From Leptofilum sp965223525 (GTDB taxonomy: Bacteria > Chloroflexota > Anaerolineae > Promineifilales > Promineifilaceae): DNA of 64,000 nt. A program made the translations under genes and the position numbers. Positions 50,945-58,809 of the stretch are shown one piece after another; position 1 is the first letter of the stretch; each line of letters starts with the position of its first letter. The stretch is from contig NZ_CBDCWX010000004.1 in NCBI RefSeq assembly GCF_965223525.1, forward strand, positions 1-64,000, written 5' to 3'. Under the pieces are notes generated by a model. The model saw only the letters and a program-made list of their open reading frames with translations, was not told the DNA's origin and did not search any database.

Positions 50945-52192
50945 CTATTTCTCTAGTGCTTCCAACAGCGTGGCGGCTTCGGCCGGGGAAATGATGCCTT
51001 GTTCAACCATCTTCAAAATTTTGAGCTGCTCTTCGCTACTGGCCTTTTCCTTCGGTTCTTGCGCTTGTGAAACTGTACGGGTAACGCGCACGCCGCGGTG
51101 TCGCTGCTGTCGTTCTGCCCGTTGACGGGCACGCTCGGCGGCTTTTTCGGCTCTGGCCGTTGCCATTTCCACTTTTTTGGTTATTTTTTCGGCCATGCGC
51201 TGGGTAAATTCTGGTCCCAGGGTAGTTTCTAGCTTCTGGCTAATTTGGGCAACTTGCTCGTTAAGCTGCTGGGTAATTTGGCTACCAAAGTTGGCAAAGT
51301 CAAAATCGAGGTCTGCTTCAAAGGTTGTGGCGTCGTGCCATTTGGGGTTCACAATGTCACCTTCCTTTAGGATGATACGGCCGTTTGCCGTCAAGCTCAC
51401 GTTCGTCTCCCCATCGCCCAAACGGCCGATGAGCGTGTTTTCCATCTCGGTTTCTTTCTCTAATGGCAGCCGGTTTTTGATGGTTGGGGCTGTCGCCGTT
51501 AGGTTCATTGGCGAGGTAATGGGCCAGCGCACAATGATGTCCCGCTCGGCGGCAAGGGCATGGTCGCCCTGGCTCAAGCCACCGTACAGCCGAATGTCGC
51601 CCTGAATGCCCTGAACCGAAGCGATGCCGCCCAGATTGCGTAAATTGACGTCTCGCTGACCGTTTTCAATGGTGACATTGCCATTGACGGTTCGTAAACC
51701 CACATCGCCGTGAGCCTGGTGTAGCTGCACGTCGCCGTTGGCGTTACGCACAGAGAGATCGCCCTGAATAGTCTGGACGGTTAACCCGCCAATGTTTCGC
51801 AGGGAGGCGTCACCGTTAATGAGATCAACGGTCAGGTCGCCGTCCAGGTTTTTGGCGGAGAGGTCGGCATTAAGCGTTTGGATATGGACATTGCTGCCGC
51901 CCCGCAAAATGACGTCGCCATTCACTTCAACCAAACTCACATCCCCTTCCAGCAGCTTCAGAGCCACGTCGCCATTGACATAACTAACTGAAAGGCTGCT
52001 TTGGATGGGCACGGTGAGCTTGAGGGCACGCTGGCTGCTGATAGAGAGCTTTTCTTCGCCCTCGGTTATGTCGAAGCTTTCACCTTTGATGGAAACGGCC
52101 GTTTCTGCCCAAGTCCGTACCACCAACTCCCCGTTGCAGTCGGCAATGCTAATGTGGGGTGCTTTGCCCGTAAAAATCTTTTCTTGGTTCAT
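50945..52192 (-). CDS. DUF4097 beta-solenoid protein with C-terminal SHOCT-like hairpin
   Basis: The 415-residue protein has a beta-solenoid of short repeats (pattern NGDVxLxxLxGD, for example VEVNGDVILRGGS and LDGDLTVDLINGDASLRNIG) over about residues 30-230. A linker and a Gln/Lys/Arg-rich helix follow. The C-terminal 30 residues read EEQLKILKMVEQGIISPAEA, the SHOCT-like hairpin. DUF4097 proteins are often surface or membrane-linked and cooperate with stress-signalling proteins. It lies just upstream of the ABC exporter genes. Confidence 0.88.
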   Translation of the reverse strand: MNQEKIFTGKAPHISIADCNGELVVRTWAETAVSIKGESFDITEGEEKLSISSQRALKLTVPIQSSLSVSYVNGDVALKLLEGDVSLVEVNGDVILRGGSNVHIQTLNADLSAKNLDGDLTVDLINGDASLRNIGGLTVQTIQGDLSVRNANGDVQLHQAHGDVGLRTVNGNVTIENGQRDVNLRNLGGIASVQGIQGDIRLYGGLSQGDHALAAERDIIVRWPITSPMNLTATAPTIKNRLPLEKETEMENTLIGRLGDGETNVSLTANGRIILKEGDIVNPKWHDATTFEADLDFDFANFGSQITQQLNEQVAQISQKLETTLGPEFTQRMAEKITKKVEMATARAEKAAERARQRAERQQRHRGVRVTRTVSQAQEPKEKASSEEQLKILKMVEQGIISPAEAATLLEALEK

Positions 52193-52250
52193 ATGGTTAC
52201 CTTCGCTTTATCGTATCATTCCCAGTGAAGCGAGAAATGACAATGGAGTG

Positions 52251-52679
52251 CTAGTCAAGATAAACCTGTACATGCTCGTTGCTGTCTGCATCCTGTACGT
52301 CCACCAACATGCCGGTTTTCATGTCCTGCATCATGCCCGTTAGCTCGTTCCAATCTAAATTGTTAATTTCCGGGCTGAAGCGGCTGCCAATTTTCAGACC
52401 AAACTTCATCATTTTTACAGGAATGTTGACCGTAACCCGGTTTTTGCCCGTTTCTAGATTGGCCACGCGCACGCGGAACCAGCTTGGTTCGTTGCCGTTC
52501 TCGCCTTTTGTGGCAACCACGGGTTCAGGGGCCGGTGCTTTTTCAGCAGGTGGGGGTGGAGGGGGTGCAGCAGCTTTGGCTGGTTCATCCACATTGCTTA
52601 ATAAATTGGCCGCTTCTGCGGCCGTAATTTTGCCATTGCTCAACAGTTCCAAAATTTCCATGCGGCTTGGTTTACTCAT
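52251..52679 (-). CDS. SHOCT-like (YvlB/LiaX N-terminal-type) protein, 142 aa
   Basis: The N-terminal hairpin is RMEILELLSNGKITAAEAAN. A Pro/Ala linker with seven consecutive prolines follows. The second half has SWFRVRVANLETGKNRVTVN and VKMMKFGLKIGSRF, the domain shared with the 127-residue protein at 46 kb. It lies between a DUF2089 and a DUF4097 gene. Function unknown. Confidence 0.8.
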   Translation of the reverse strand: MSKPSRMEILELLSNGKITAAEAANLLSNVDEPAKAAAPPPPPPAEKAPAPEPVVATKGENGNEPSWFRVRVANLETGKNRVTVNIPVKMMKFGLKIGSRFSPEINNLDWNELTGMMQDMKTGMLVDVQDADSNEHVQVYLD

Positions 52680-52754
52680 GATATGCTCCTAATTGAATAT
52701 TCTGATGACTTGTAAATGTTTTAGGGGCGATTGGGTTGTTGACAACGGCATCTC

Positions 52755-52790
52755 CAGTAATCCGTTACCGATTACTGCTTACTGACTACC
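52755..52790. repeat. Intergenic palindrome, family A copy 6
   Basis: CAGTAATCCGTTACCGATTACTG is a short form of the family, near the end of the DUF2089 gene. Confidence 0.7.
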
Positions 52791-52793
52791 GAA

Positions 52794-53171
52794 CTAACCA
52801 TCGCCCCGTAAAATTGCCAACGCCTCTTCAGCCGACAGCTTGCCGCTGCCCAAATCGCCCAAAACTGCCTGTCGGGTCTCTTCCGAAACCTCTGGCTCTG
52901 GCGGGCCAACCTCGTAGCCCATCGCCTCGATCACCTCTGTAAGGCGGCTACGGACGGCGGGGTAAGACATACCCATCTCTTGCTCAACGCGGTTGATTTT
53001 GCCCTCGCATTTGATGAAGGTTTCGATGAAGCTGAGCTGTTCTGGCGTGAGCTGGTACAGCCGCCCCAGCGAAAAATGCCCTTCGATGCTGGTGTCGCAG
53101 TTGCGGCAATGCAGCCGGGTTACGTGGAGGGTATCGCTGCAAATTGGGCATTGGCCAATCACTGAATTCAT
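52794..53171 (-). CDS. DUF2089 domain protein, possible regulator
   Basis: The 125-residue protein begins with a zinc ribbon (CPICSDTLHVTRLHCRNC), then a helix-turn-helix-like part (YQLTPEQLSFIETFIKCEGK, then VEQEMGMSYPAVRSRL). The C-terminal tail (VLGDLGSGKLSAEEALAILR) is the SHOCT-like hairpin again. DUF2089 proteins look like transcription regulators. It could control the cluster downstream. It sits 77 bp after a DUF4097 gene. Confidence 0.85.
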   Translation of the reverse strand: MNSVIGQCPICSDTLHVTRLHCRNCDTSIEGHFSLGRLYQLTPEQLSFIETFIKCEGKINRVEQEMGMSYPAVRSRLTEVIEAMGYEVGPPEPEVSEETRQAVLGDLGSGKLSAEEALAILRGDG

Positions 53172-53248
53172 AAATTTGGTCTCCTTAAACTGTCAAGATG
53201 TGTTGCTGCCCATGATACTAGACAGTTCAAGAATTCGTCCAGAATTGA

Positions 53249-53962
53249 TTAAACAAGCTCTGGTTTGATTAATTGTTCTTTTTGTTTAGGGTGCAACGGC
53301 CGTATTTCTAAATTCCCCGTGCCAATCTGTGCTTTGATTCGACCTTCACCGCTGCCCAAAACGCCCCGCAAAGTGCCGCCTACCAAGTGGCGATTTTCAC
53401 GTTTTTCGGCAAGTGACAGGCCGCAGTTGAGGTTTCCCACCCCTGTTTTTGCGGATAGCTGAGCATTTACCGTTTCTGGCACTGTCAGCACAATTTCACC
53501 GGTGGCGGTTTCAAACCGATGGTTTTCATCGGTGAGGTTGCCCGTGTAGGTTAGCTGCCCGGTGGCGGTTTTGGCATAAATTGGGCCGTCAATCTCCCAC
53601 AAGCGCAGCCGCCCGGTAAGAACGCGCGCCGAAACTGGAGCTGCGATGCCTTCAATCTCCATCGAGCCAGCGATAATTTTGGCCTGAACAGGGCAATGAG
53701 CAGGCACAGCGATGATGAGTTTTGATTTGGGACGGTCTTTGTGGAAGAGGCGGGTGAGCTTCAAAATAAAATCGGCTTCTTTTTCTGCGCGCACCTGGAT
53801 GGTGTCGCCTTGCTGCTCTACCCAAACGTCCATGTGGCGAAAGGTGGCTTCTATGTGGAGATTGTTATCTGTGGACGGCCGTATCTCAACCAATCCGATC
53901 TCTACCTGCACATCCAGCTTTGTTTTGGCCTCAACTGCTTCTGTAAAATGTACTGTTTTCAT
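53249..53962 (-). CDS. DUF4097 family protein, 237 aa
   Basis: This is a beta-rich protein of repeated strands: LDVQVEIGLVEIRPSTDNNL at the start and VSARVLTGRLRLWEIDGPIY in the middle. It follows DUF4097 rules but lacks a SHOCT-like part. No signal peptide is seen. It is the first gene of the minus-strand cluster, followed by DUF2089. The promoter should lie before 53963, near the family B copy there. Confidence 0.82.
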   Translation of the reverse strand: MKTVHFTEAVEAKTKLDVQVEIGLVEIRPSTDNNLHIEATFRHMDVWVEQQGDTIQVRAEKEADFILKLTRLFHKDRPKSKLIIAVPAHCPVQAKIIAGSMEIEGIAAPVSARVLTGRLRLWEIDGPIYAKTATGQLTYTGNLTDENHRFETATGEIVLTVPETVNAQLSAKTGVGNLNCGLSLAEKRENRHLVGGTLRGVLGSGEGRIKAQIGTGNLEIRPLHPKQKEQLIKPELV

Positions 53963-53984
53963 TTTCTTAACTGTTCAGTCCCAG

Positions 53985-54048
53985 AGGTGACAGTCACTTA
54001 AAAGGCTTGGATTTTGCCATTACCTTTGGAAAAAAGTGACTGTCACCT
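53985..54048. repeat. REP-like palindrome, family B copy 6 (long loop)
   Basis: AGGTGACAGTCACTT and AAGTGACTGTCACCT are separated by 34 bases. It lies upstream of the DUF4097 gene. From 54049 to 54240 the sequence is AT-rich and without visible genes. Confidence 0.8.
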
Positions 54049-54240
54049 GATCGCTTACTCATTTTCTTTGCTCTATATTATGAAAATTAAGTAGCATATA
54101 AATAAAATTAACAGTTGGGCAAATAATAGTTGATTTATTGAGCGGTGTCAAGAGAAATTTATGAATAATGAGAAAACCTATTGATAATTTAGATAATCTT
54201 ATAGATATTCTCAATAATTGAGTGATTTTTTACGAATATC

Positions 54241-54307
54241 ATGATGTCATACCCGCGAAGGCGGGTATCCATTGATCTCGGTCGCCTGGATTCCCGCCTG
54301 CGCGGGA
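54241..54307. repeat. REP-like palindrome disrupted by IS110
   Basis: GTCATACCCGCGAAGGCGGG and GATTCCCGCCTGCGCGGGA are the usual arms of a widespread bacterial palindrome. The normal end, AATGACA, is missing here but occurs at the far side of the IS110 element (55558-55564). Confidence 0.8.
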
Positions 54308-54346
54308 GCAACTGTGATAAAAGTCAAGAGCAAAAAGCGCATTTCG

Positions 54347-55291
54347 TTAAGCTGATATCCAAGCAGAGCCATCACGGACGATGGCATTCAAAATGGTTAA
54401 CAATTTACGCATACAGGCCGTGAGAGCGACTTTGGGGAGTTTTCCTTTCGCAATCAAACGGTCATAAAAGGCTTTGAGAACCGGGTTATAACGAATGCCT
54501 GAAAGAGCAGCCATGTACAAAACAGAACGAACATCTGAACGTCCGCCAAAAATATGGCGTCGTCCGCGAGAACAGCCGCTGTCCCGATTGAAGGGAGCCA
54601 GGCCAACTAAGGCGGCGATTTTTTGTCGAGACAATGTACCCAATTCGGGCAATTCAGCCAGCAACGTAAAGGAGGTGACCTGGCCCACGCCGGGCACGCT
54701 TTCTAAACTGGTTCGTTTTTCGCGCCATTGGGCATTTTTGTTGATCCAATCATTGAGGTCTTCCTCAATTTCAGCTAATTCAGTAGCTAACCAATCCAGG
54801 TGCTTCTCCAAACGAGGCCGCAATTCTGGATTGACCGTGGTGTGCCGATTCTTCTCGGCTGTTTGCATATCGATCAGTTGGCGACGACGCGTGACCAATG
54901 CTTTGATGAGCTGCTGGTCTTGCGTCTTCAAAGTACGTACCTCTGGACGGACCGCCTGGGCAAAGCTGGCAATCATCTGGGCATCGATCTTGTCTGTCTT
55001 AGCTACTTGCCCTTTGGCACGAGCAAAGTTACGCACTCGTGTCGGGTTGACGACGACAATGGGCAGAGAGGCAGCGGCCAGTTCTGTAACCATAACTTGC
55101 TCGAATCCACCGCTGGCCTCAACCACTATCAAGGTGACAGCCGTTTTCGTTGACATTATTTCCACCAGGGTGGCGATACCGGTTGCGTCATTATCGTGTC
55201 GCAACACTTCTTCGATTCCCCACTGGGCTAAATCCAGGTGGTTTTTGGAAACGTCAATGCCAAAAAAGGTTTCTTCGGTTTGCTTTGCCAT
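54347..55291 (-). CDS. IS110-family transposase (DEDD plus serine)
   Basis: The start at 55291 has AAGGAG six bases upstream; the frame continues upstream through the left end without coding character. The 314-residue protein has the RuvC-like N-terminal domain with FFGIDVSKNHLDLA, VEASGGFE and KTDKIDAQMIA. The C-terminal Tnp_20 domain follows with SVPGVGQVTSFTLLAELPEL and SDVRSVLYMAAL, where the catalytic serine resides. IS110 enzymes are guided by a bridge RNA. The gene seems intact. Confidence 0.95.
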   Translation of the reverse strand: MAKQTEETFFGIDVSKNHLDLAQWGIEEVLRHDNDATGIATLVEIMSTKTAVTLIVVEASGGFEQVMVTELAAASLPIVVVNPTRVRNFARAKGQVAKTDKIDAQMIASFAQAVRPEVRTLKTQDQQLIKALVTRRRQLIDMQTAEKNRHTTVNPELRPRLEKHLDWLATELAEIEEDLNDWINKNAQWREKRTSLESVPGVGQVTSFTLLAELPELGTLSRQKIAALVGLAPFNRDSGCSRGRRHIFGGRSDVRSVLYMAALSGIRYNPVLKAFYDRLIAKGKLPKVALTACMRKLLTILNAIVRDGSAWISA

Positions 55292-55558
55292 CAGGTACTC
55301 CTTTGTGACCCGCACTAGCAATGATACGGACTGCAATGTCCCAACAACTGTTCGGGTTCTCGCTGAATCTCTTGGCTCGGTGACCTGCGCTCCTGCGCGG
55401 CTGGTTGCCAATGACATCGGCCTACCAAGCTGGAGCAATCCTAACAAATGGTCGCTTTTTTGGCTGCTTGTTTTATCTTTTTCACGATGGGCCACATCTC
55501 CCGCACGGTTTCTTGCACCTAATGACAGTCGGCCTTTCGTCTTTGCTTTATCATACTA
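55292..55558 (-). ncRNA. Candidate IS110 bridge RNA region (left end)
   Basis: IS110 elements encode a structured bridge RNA in the non-coding left end before the transposase gene. This region of 267 bp has the right place, strand and length, with GC-rich inverted segments (for example GCGCAGGAGCGC on the minus strand). I cannot fold it or mark the two guide loops. Confidence 0.55.
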
Positions 55559-55592
55559 ATGACAAACTGTGAAGAATTTTTTAGATAATCGG

Positions 55593-57062
55593 TTAAGGGA
55601 GGGGAGTAACGGCCGTTTCCCGACGAACTTGCTTGCTATGCCAGCGCCATTCGCGCATGTTCAGGGCGATCATGCCGCTGTAGGCCAGGGCGCAGCTCGC
55701 TAAAAAGAATAGTGGACCGTAATTTTGTTGCTGCATTGCCAACGCCACGCCAAGCCAAGCATAGAGGGCCAAACCCAATTCCACCAGCAGCAGCCAGTCG
55801 AAACGAAGCTCTTGCAGCGGCGAATCTGCCTGGCTGCCTTGCTTGGGCGTGCGGACAAATTCGTGTGCTTGCTGGCGGCCAAACAGTGCCTGTAAGATGG
55901 CGCGACTGTTGCTGGGGGCTAGCCCAATGGCAATAAGCACCATCGTGGGGAAGTGGCGCAGCCGCCACAGCCAATCCTGGTACAAAACTCGTTGGCTCAT
56001 CACAAACAGCAGCGGCTGCCCAACGCCTGCCACTGAAAACAGCAACATCCACGATGAAAATTGAAAATCGAGCAGCAGCAGGGGAATTTGCAGCAGCAGC
56101 AGCAAAATGACCAGCAGGTTGGTGCTGTAAGCCGACATAGAGATGAGGGCATAAAATCGCGCTAGGGGCGTGTGGTGCGGGGTGGTGGCGATGGCACGGC
56201 CGTATTTCAGCAAACATTGCGACGATCCCTTGGACCACCGTGCCTGCTGGCTTTTGTAGGCAGAAATGGTGGTGGGCAGCTCGGCCGGGGATTGCACCTC
56301 ATTCAAAAAGAGGCATTCCCACTGGTGCAGGACGGCGCGGGTGCTTAGGCACATATCTTCGCACACGGTGTCGGTGTGCCAGCCGCCCGCCTCTTCCAAG
56401 CAGGTGTGCCGCCAAACGCCGCCGGCACCGTTAAACTTGGGAAATAGGTTGGCACGGTGGCGCACGGTTTGCTCCATGGCAAAATGTTTGTCCAGGGCGA
56501 TGGCTTGGGCACTGGTGAGGGGGGAACGGCCGTCATTCAAATGCCCCCAGCGTGTTTGCACCATCCCCAAAGCCGGGTTGATGGCAAAGTGCGGAATCGT
56601 TTGTAGCAAAAAGTCGGGCTGCGGCTGGAAATCTGCATCAAAAATGGCAATGAATTCTCCGGTAGCGTGGGGCAGTGCGTGTGCTAAGGCTCCCGCCTTA
56701 TACCCATCCCGCTGATTGCGGTGTAGCAGGGAAATGTTGACACCCCTTTCCTTATAATAAGCCACCCAGCGCGCAGCACGCTCTGTGGTGCTGTCTGTGG
56801 AGTCGTCAATTACCTGGATTTGCAGTTTGTGGGCGGGATAGTTGAGGGAAACGGCCGTATGAATCAGCCGCTCCACCACAAAAGGCTCATTAAACAGGGG
56901 GAGCTGCACTGTCACGCTTGGCGGCTCGCTCGGCATGGGCGGCGTAGGGAAGCTGGCGCGACGATGCCGCCAATACAGCCCAAACGTCAGCAGCCCAAAC
57001 AGGCCGTACAGAGACAATCCGCCCAGGGCAACAAAGTACAATGTGAAGACAAGCTGGCTCAT
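55593..57062 (-). CDS. Family 2 membrane glycosyltransferase (cellulose-synthase-like)
   Basis: The 489-residue protein starts with a membrane helix, followed by the GT2 domain with VIDDSTD, FDADFQPQPDFL, the TVCEDMCLS acceptor site and QQARWSKGS (QxxRW type). Four or more membrane helices follow. It should polymerise or transfer sugars at the inner face of the membrane, like the CelA/BcsA or glucomannan synthase-like enzymes. It overlaps the DUF951 start by 4 bp. Confidence 0.92.
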   Translation of the reverse strand: MSQLVFTLYFVALGGLSLYGLFGLLTFGLYWRHRRASFPTPPMPSEPPSVTVQLPLFNEPFVVERLIHTAVSLNYPAHKLQIQVIDDSTDSTTERAARWVAYYKERGVNISLLHRNQRDGYKAGALAHALPHATGEFIAIFDADFQPQPDFLLQTIPHFAINPALGMVQTRWGHLNDGRSPLTSAQAIALDKHFAMEQTVRHRANLFPKFNGAGGVWRHTCLEEAGGWHTDTVCEDMCLSTRAVLHQWECLFLNEVQSPAELPTTISAYKSQQARWSKGSSQCLLKYGRAIATTPHHTPLARFYALISMSAYSTNLLVILLLLLQIPLLLLDFQFSSWMLLFSVAGVGQPLLFVMSQRVLYQDWLWRLRHFPTMVLIAIGLAPSNSRAILQALFGRQQAHEFVRTPKQGSQADSPLQELRFDWLLLVELGLALYAWLGVALAMQQQNYGPLFFLASCALAYSGMIALNMREWRWHSKQVRRETAVTPLP

Positions 57063-57283
57063 TCCGGGGCTGCTTCGGCCGAATCCCCACCGTCGGCGGC
57101 AGATTTAACGATGGTTTTGAGTCGCTTGTTGAACACGCCCCGTTGCAGCATGATGCGACGGCCGCACGTTTGGCACACCAGCCCCACGTCGGTGCCCACG
57201 CGCACCACTTCCCACTCATAGCTGCCGCACGGGTGCGGCTTTCGCAGACGCACAATATCGCCCAGATGAATTTCTACATACAT
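57059..57283 (-). CDS. DUF951 family protein
   Basis: The 74-residue protein has the DUF951 pattern: HLGDIVRLRKPHPCGSYEWE, then CQTCGRRIML and KRLKTIV. The pairs of cysteines look like a small zinc-binding fold. It is likely an RNA- or protein-binding accessory of unknown function. It precedes the GT2 gene and overlaps it by 4 bp. Confidence 0.9.
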   Translation of the reverse strand: MYVEIHLGDIVRLRKPHPCGSYEWEVVRVGTDVGLVCQTCGRRIMLQRGVFNKRLKTIVKSAADGGDSAEAAPE

Positions 57284-57465
57284 AGTGCGGGATTATAGGT
57301 GGGGGAACGGCCGTTTGCCAATACGTAGGACGGCCGTTTGCCCCACGCAACCTAAACAACCAATGAACTCTTCTGCTGCTGCACACCGAGCATTCGCCCC
57401 CACTTTGCCCACACGGTATACTTGCCCCCATCTTTGTGATGATTCAAAACACAAAAATACCTTTA

Positions 57466-57549
57466 CAAATCACGAATAGGACGAATGGTCGAATTGCACG
57501 AATTTTTCTAGGGATTCGTAGTATTCGTTGATTTGTGTCATTCGTGGTG
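57466..57549. repeat. Intergenic repeat, family E
   Basis: ACAAATCACGAATAGGACGA ... ATTCGTTGATTTGT are imperfect inverted arms with a GAATT core. It lies just upstream of the M50 gene. The segment 57284-57465 contains two ACGGCCGT octamers and no visible gene. Confidence 0.65.
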
Positions 57550-57559
57550 AAAAAATCTT

Positions 57560-58234
57560 ATGCTTCTATTTTTACAAGGTGCCAATTATCTAGTTCCCAC
57601 CGCCATCAGCTTCGTTTTAATTGCGGTGATCGCGTTTGCTTACCATGAATTTGCCCACGCTATTGTGGCTGACCGCTTGGGTGACCCTACACCGCGCCAG
57701 CACGGCCGTATCACTCTCAACCCCATCCCCCACCTGGATCGCACCGGGCTGATTATGCTCATGATTATTGGCTTTGGCTATGCCTTTACGCCCATCAACC
57801 CGCGTTACTTTCGCGGCAATCCCCGTACGTCACACGCCATCGTCTCCATTGCGGGTCCGGTGATGAATTTACTCATCGCCTTTGCTATGGGGCTACCCGT
57901 GCGGTTGGGGCTGGTTTCTATTCAGGAGCCAAGCCAATTTTTACCATCGCTCTACTCTTTTTTGGCTTTTGGCGTTTACTTTAACCTGCTGCTGTTTGCC
58001 TTCAACATGATACCTATTCCGCCGCTGGATGGCTTTACCATTTTACTGGGCATCTTGCCGCCAGATTTGGCGTATCGTTTGCAAGGTTTGTACCGGTACA
58101 GTCAGATGATCTTTTTGGCGGTTTTCTTTTTGCTGCCGGTTGTGGGCATTAACATTGCTTTTGAAATTATTGGGCCAGTCATTAGCTTTTTCTTCCCGCT
58201 ATTTTTGGGGCCGTTTGCCCCATTGATTCTATAG
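57560..58234 (+). CDS. Site-2 protease (M50 family)
   Basis: The 224-residue membrane protein has HEFAHAIVAD near residue 30 (HExxH zinc site) and NMIPIPPLDGF near residue 153 (the NPxPxxDG-like ligand motif). The helix layout with GPVMNLLIAF is that of compact S2P proteins without PDZ domain. It cuts membrane proteins within the bilayer, for example anti-sigma factors. It is followed by an HD-domain gene 5 bp later. Confidence 0.93.
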   Translation: MLLFLQGANYLVPTAISFVLIAVIAFAYHEFAHAIVADRLGDPTPRQHGRITLNPIPHLDRTGLIMLMIIGFGYAFTPINPRYFRGNPRTSHAIVSIAGPVMNLLIAFAMGLPVRLGLVSIQEPSQFLPSLYSFLAFGVYFNLLLFAFNMIPIPPLDGFTILLGILPPDLAYRLQGLYRYSQMIFLAVFFLLPVVGINIAFEIIGPVISFFFPLFLGPFAPLIL

Positions 58235-58239
58235 GCACG

Positions 58240-58758
58240 ATGGTTCGGTATCGTCTGTGGCAATTTTGGCAGGTTGTAACGGCCGTTCCTCTGGAACCTG
58301 CTGCCCGTGAAGAAGTCGCCGCCATCTTGTCTGCCAGCGAGTTGTCCTTGTTCGACCAATTTTCGCCCAACGACCAACGGCACAGCTACCGCGTCATGAA
58401 AATGTTACAGGACGCAGGCCACAGCCAGCCAGCTTTGCTCGTGGCTGCACTTTTACACGATGTGGGCAAAACGAAGCTTCATCTAACTATTTGGGAGCGG
58501 TCGCTCATTGTGTTGGCTTCTATTTTGCTGCCCCGGCAAACGGCCGTTTGGGGGCAAGGTGAAGCGGTGGGGTGGAAACGGCCGTTTGTCGTCAAAGTTC
58601 AGCATCCGATCTGGAGCGCAGAAATGGCCGCTGCTGCTGGCAGCCTGCCGCAAGCCATCGAACTCATACGGCGGCACCAGGATACCGTCCCCCCAGATGA
58701 CAGCAGCGAAGAAGCCAAACTGCTCCGCCTGCTGCAATGGGCAGATGACCAAAACTAA
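58240..58758 (+). CDS. HD-domain protein
   Basis: The 172-residue protein has HSYRVMKMLQDAGHSQPALL and LLHDVGKTKL, the H ... HD metal site, with the third ligand likely HPIWSAEMA. HD proteins hydrolyse phosphate esters, such as nucleotides or second messengers. It starts 5 bp after the M50 gene, so both are one operon. Confidence 0.9.
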   Translation: MVRYRLWQFWQVVTAVPLEPAAREEVAAILSASELSLFDQFSPNDQRHSYRVMKMLQDAGHSQPALLVAALLHDVGKTKLHLTIWERSLIVLASILLPRQTAVWGQGEAVGWKRPFVVKVQHPIWSAEMAAAAGSLPQAIELIRRHQDTVPPDDSSEEAKLLRLLQWADDQN

Positions 58759-58761
58759 GTC

Positions 58762-58796
58762 AAGAAGTTCAACTTCTCTCAGAAGCTGAACTTCTT
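58762..58796. repeat. Perfect 10-bp hairpin between HD and TyrA-like genes
   Basis: AAGAAGTTCA (58762-58771) pairs with TGAACTTCTT (58787-58796), 13 bp before the GTG start of the next gene. It could be a terminator remnant or translation control. Confidence 0.6.
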
Positions 58797-58809
58797 ACTA
58801 GGGCAAATT

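Larger units (their letters stand above)
54308..55558 (-). mobile_element. IS110-family insertion sequence, about 1.25 kb
   Basis: The transposase, a long 5' non-coding left end and lack of terminal inverted repeats fit IS110. Boundaries were inferred by joining the split palindrome: GCGGGA on the left with AATGACA on the right. The exact edge may be off by one or two bases. A second AATGACA at 55520 is a less likely alternative. Confidence 0.8.

Noticed and set aside
54495..55559. 354-residue frame on the plus strand opposite the IS110 transposase
   Set aside because: The transposase has catalytic motifs on the minus strand; the plus frame resembles no protein and arises from codon bias.
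57285..57479. 64-residue frame on the plus strand between DUF951 and M50 genes
   Set aside because: It spans two octamer sites and the family E repeat, with no ribosome site and no domain.
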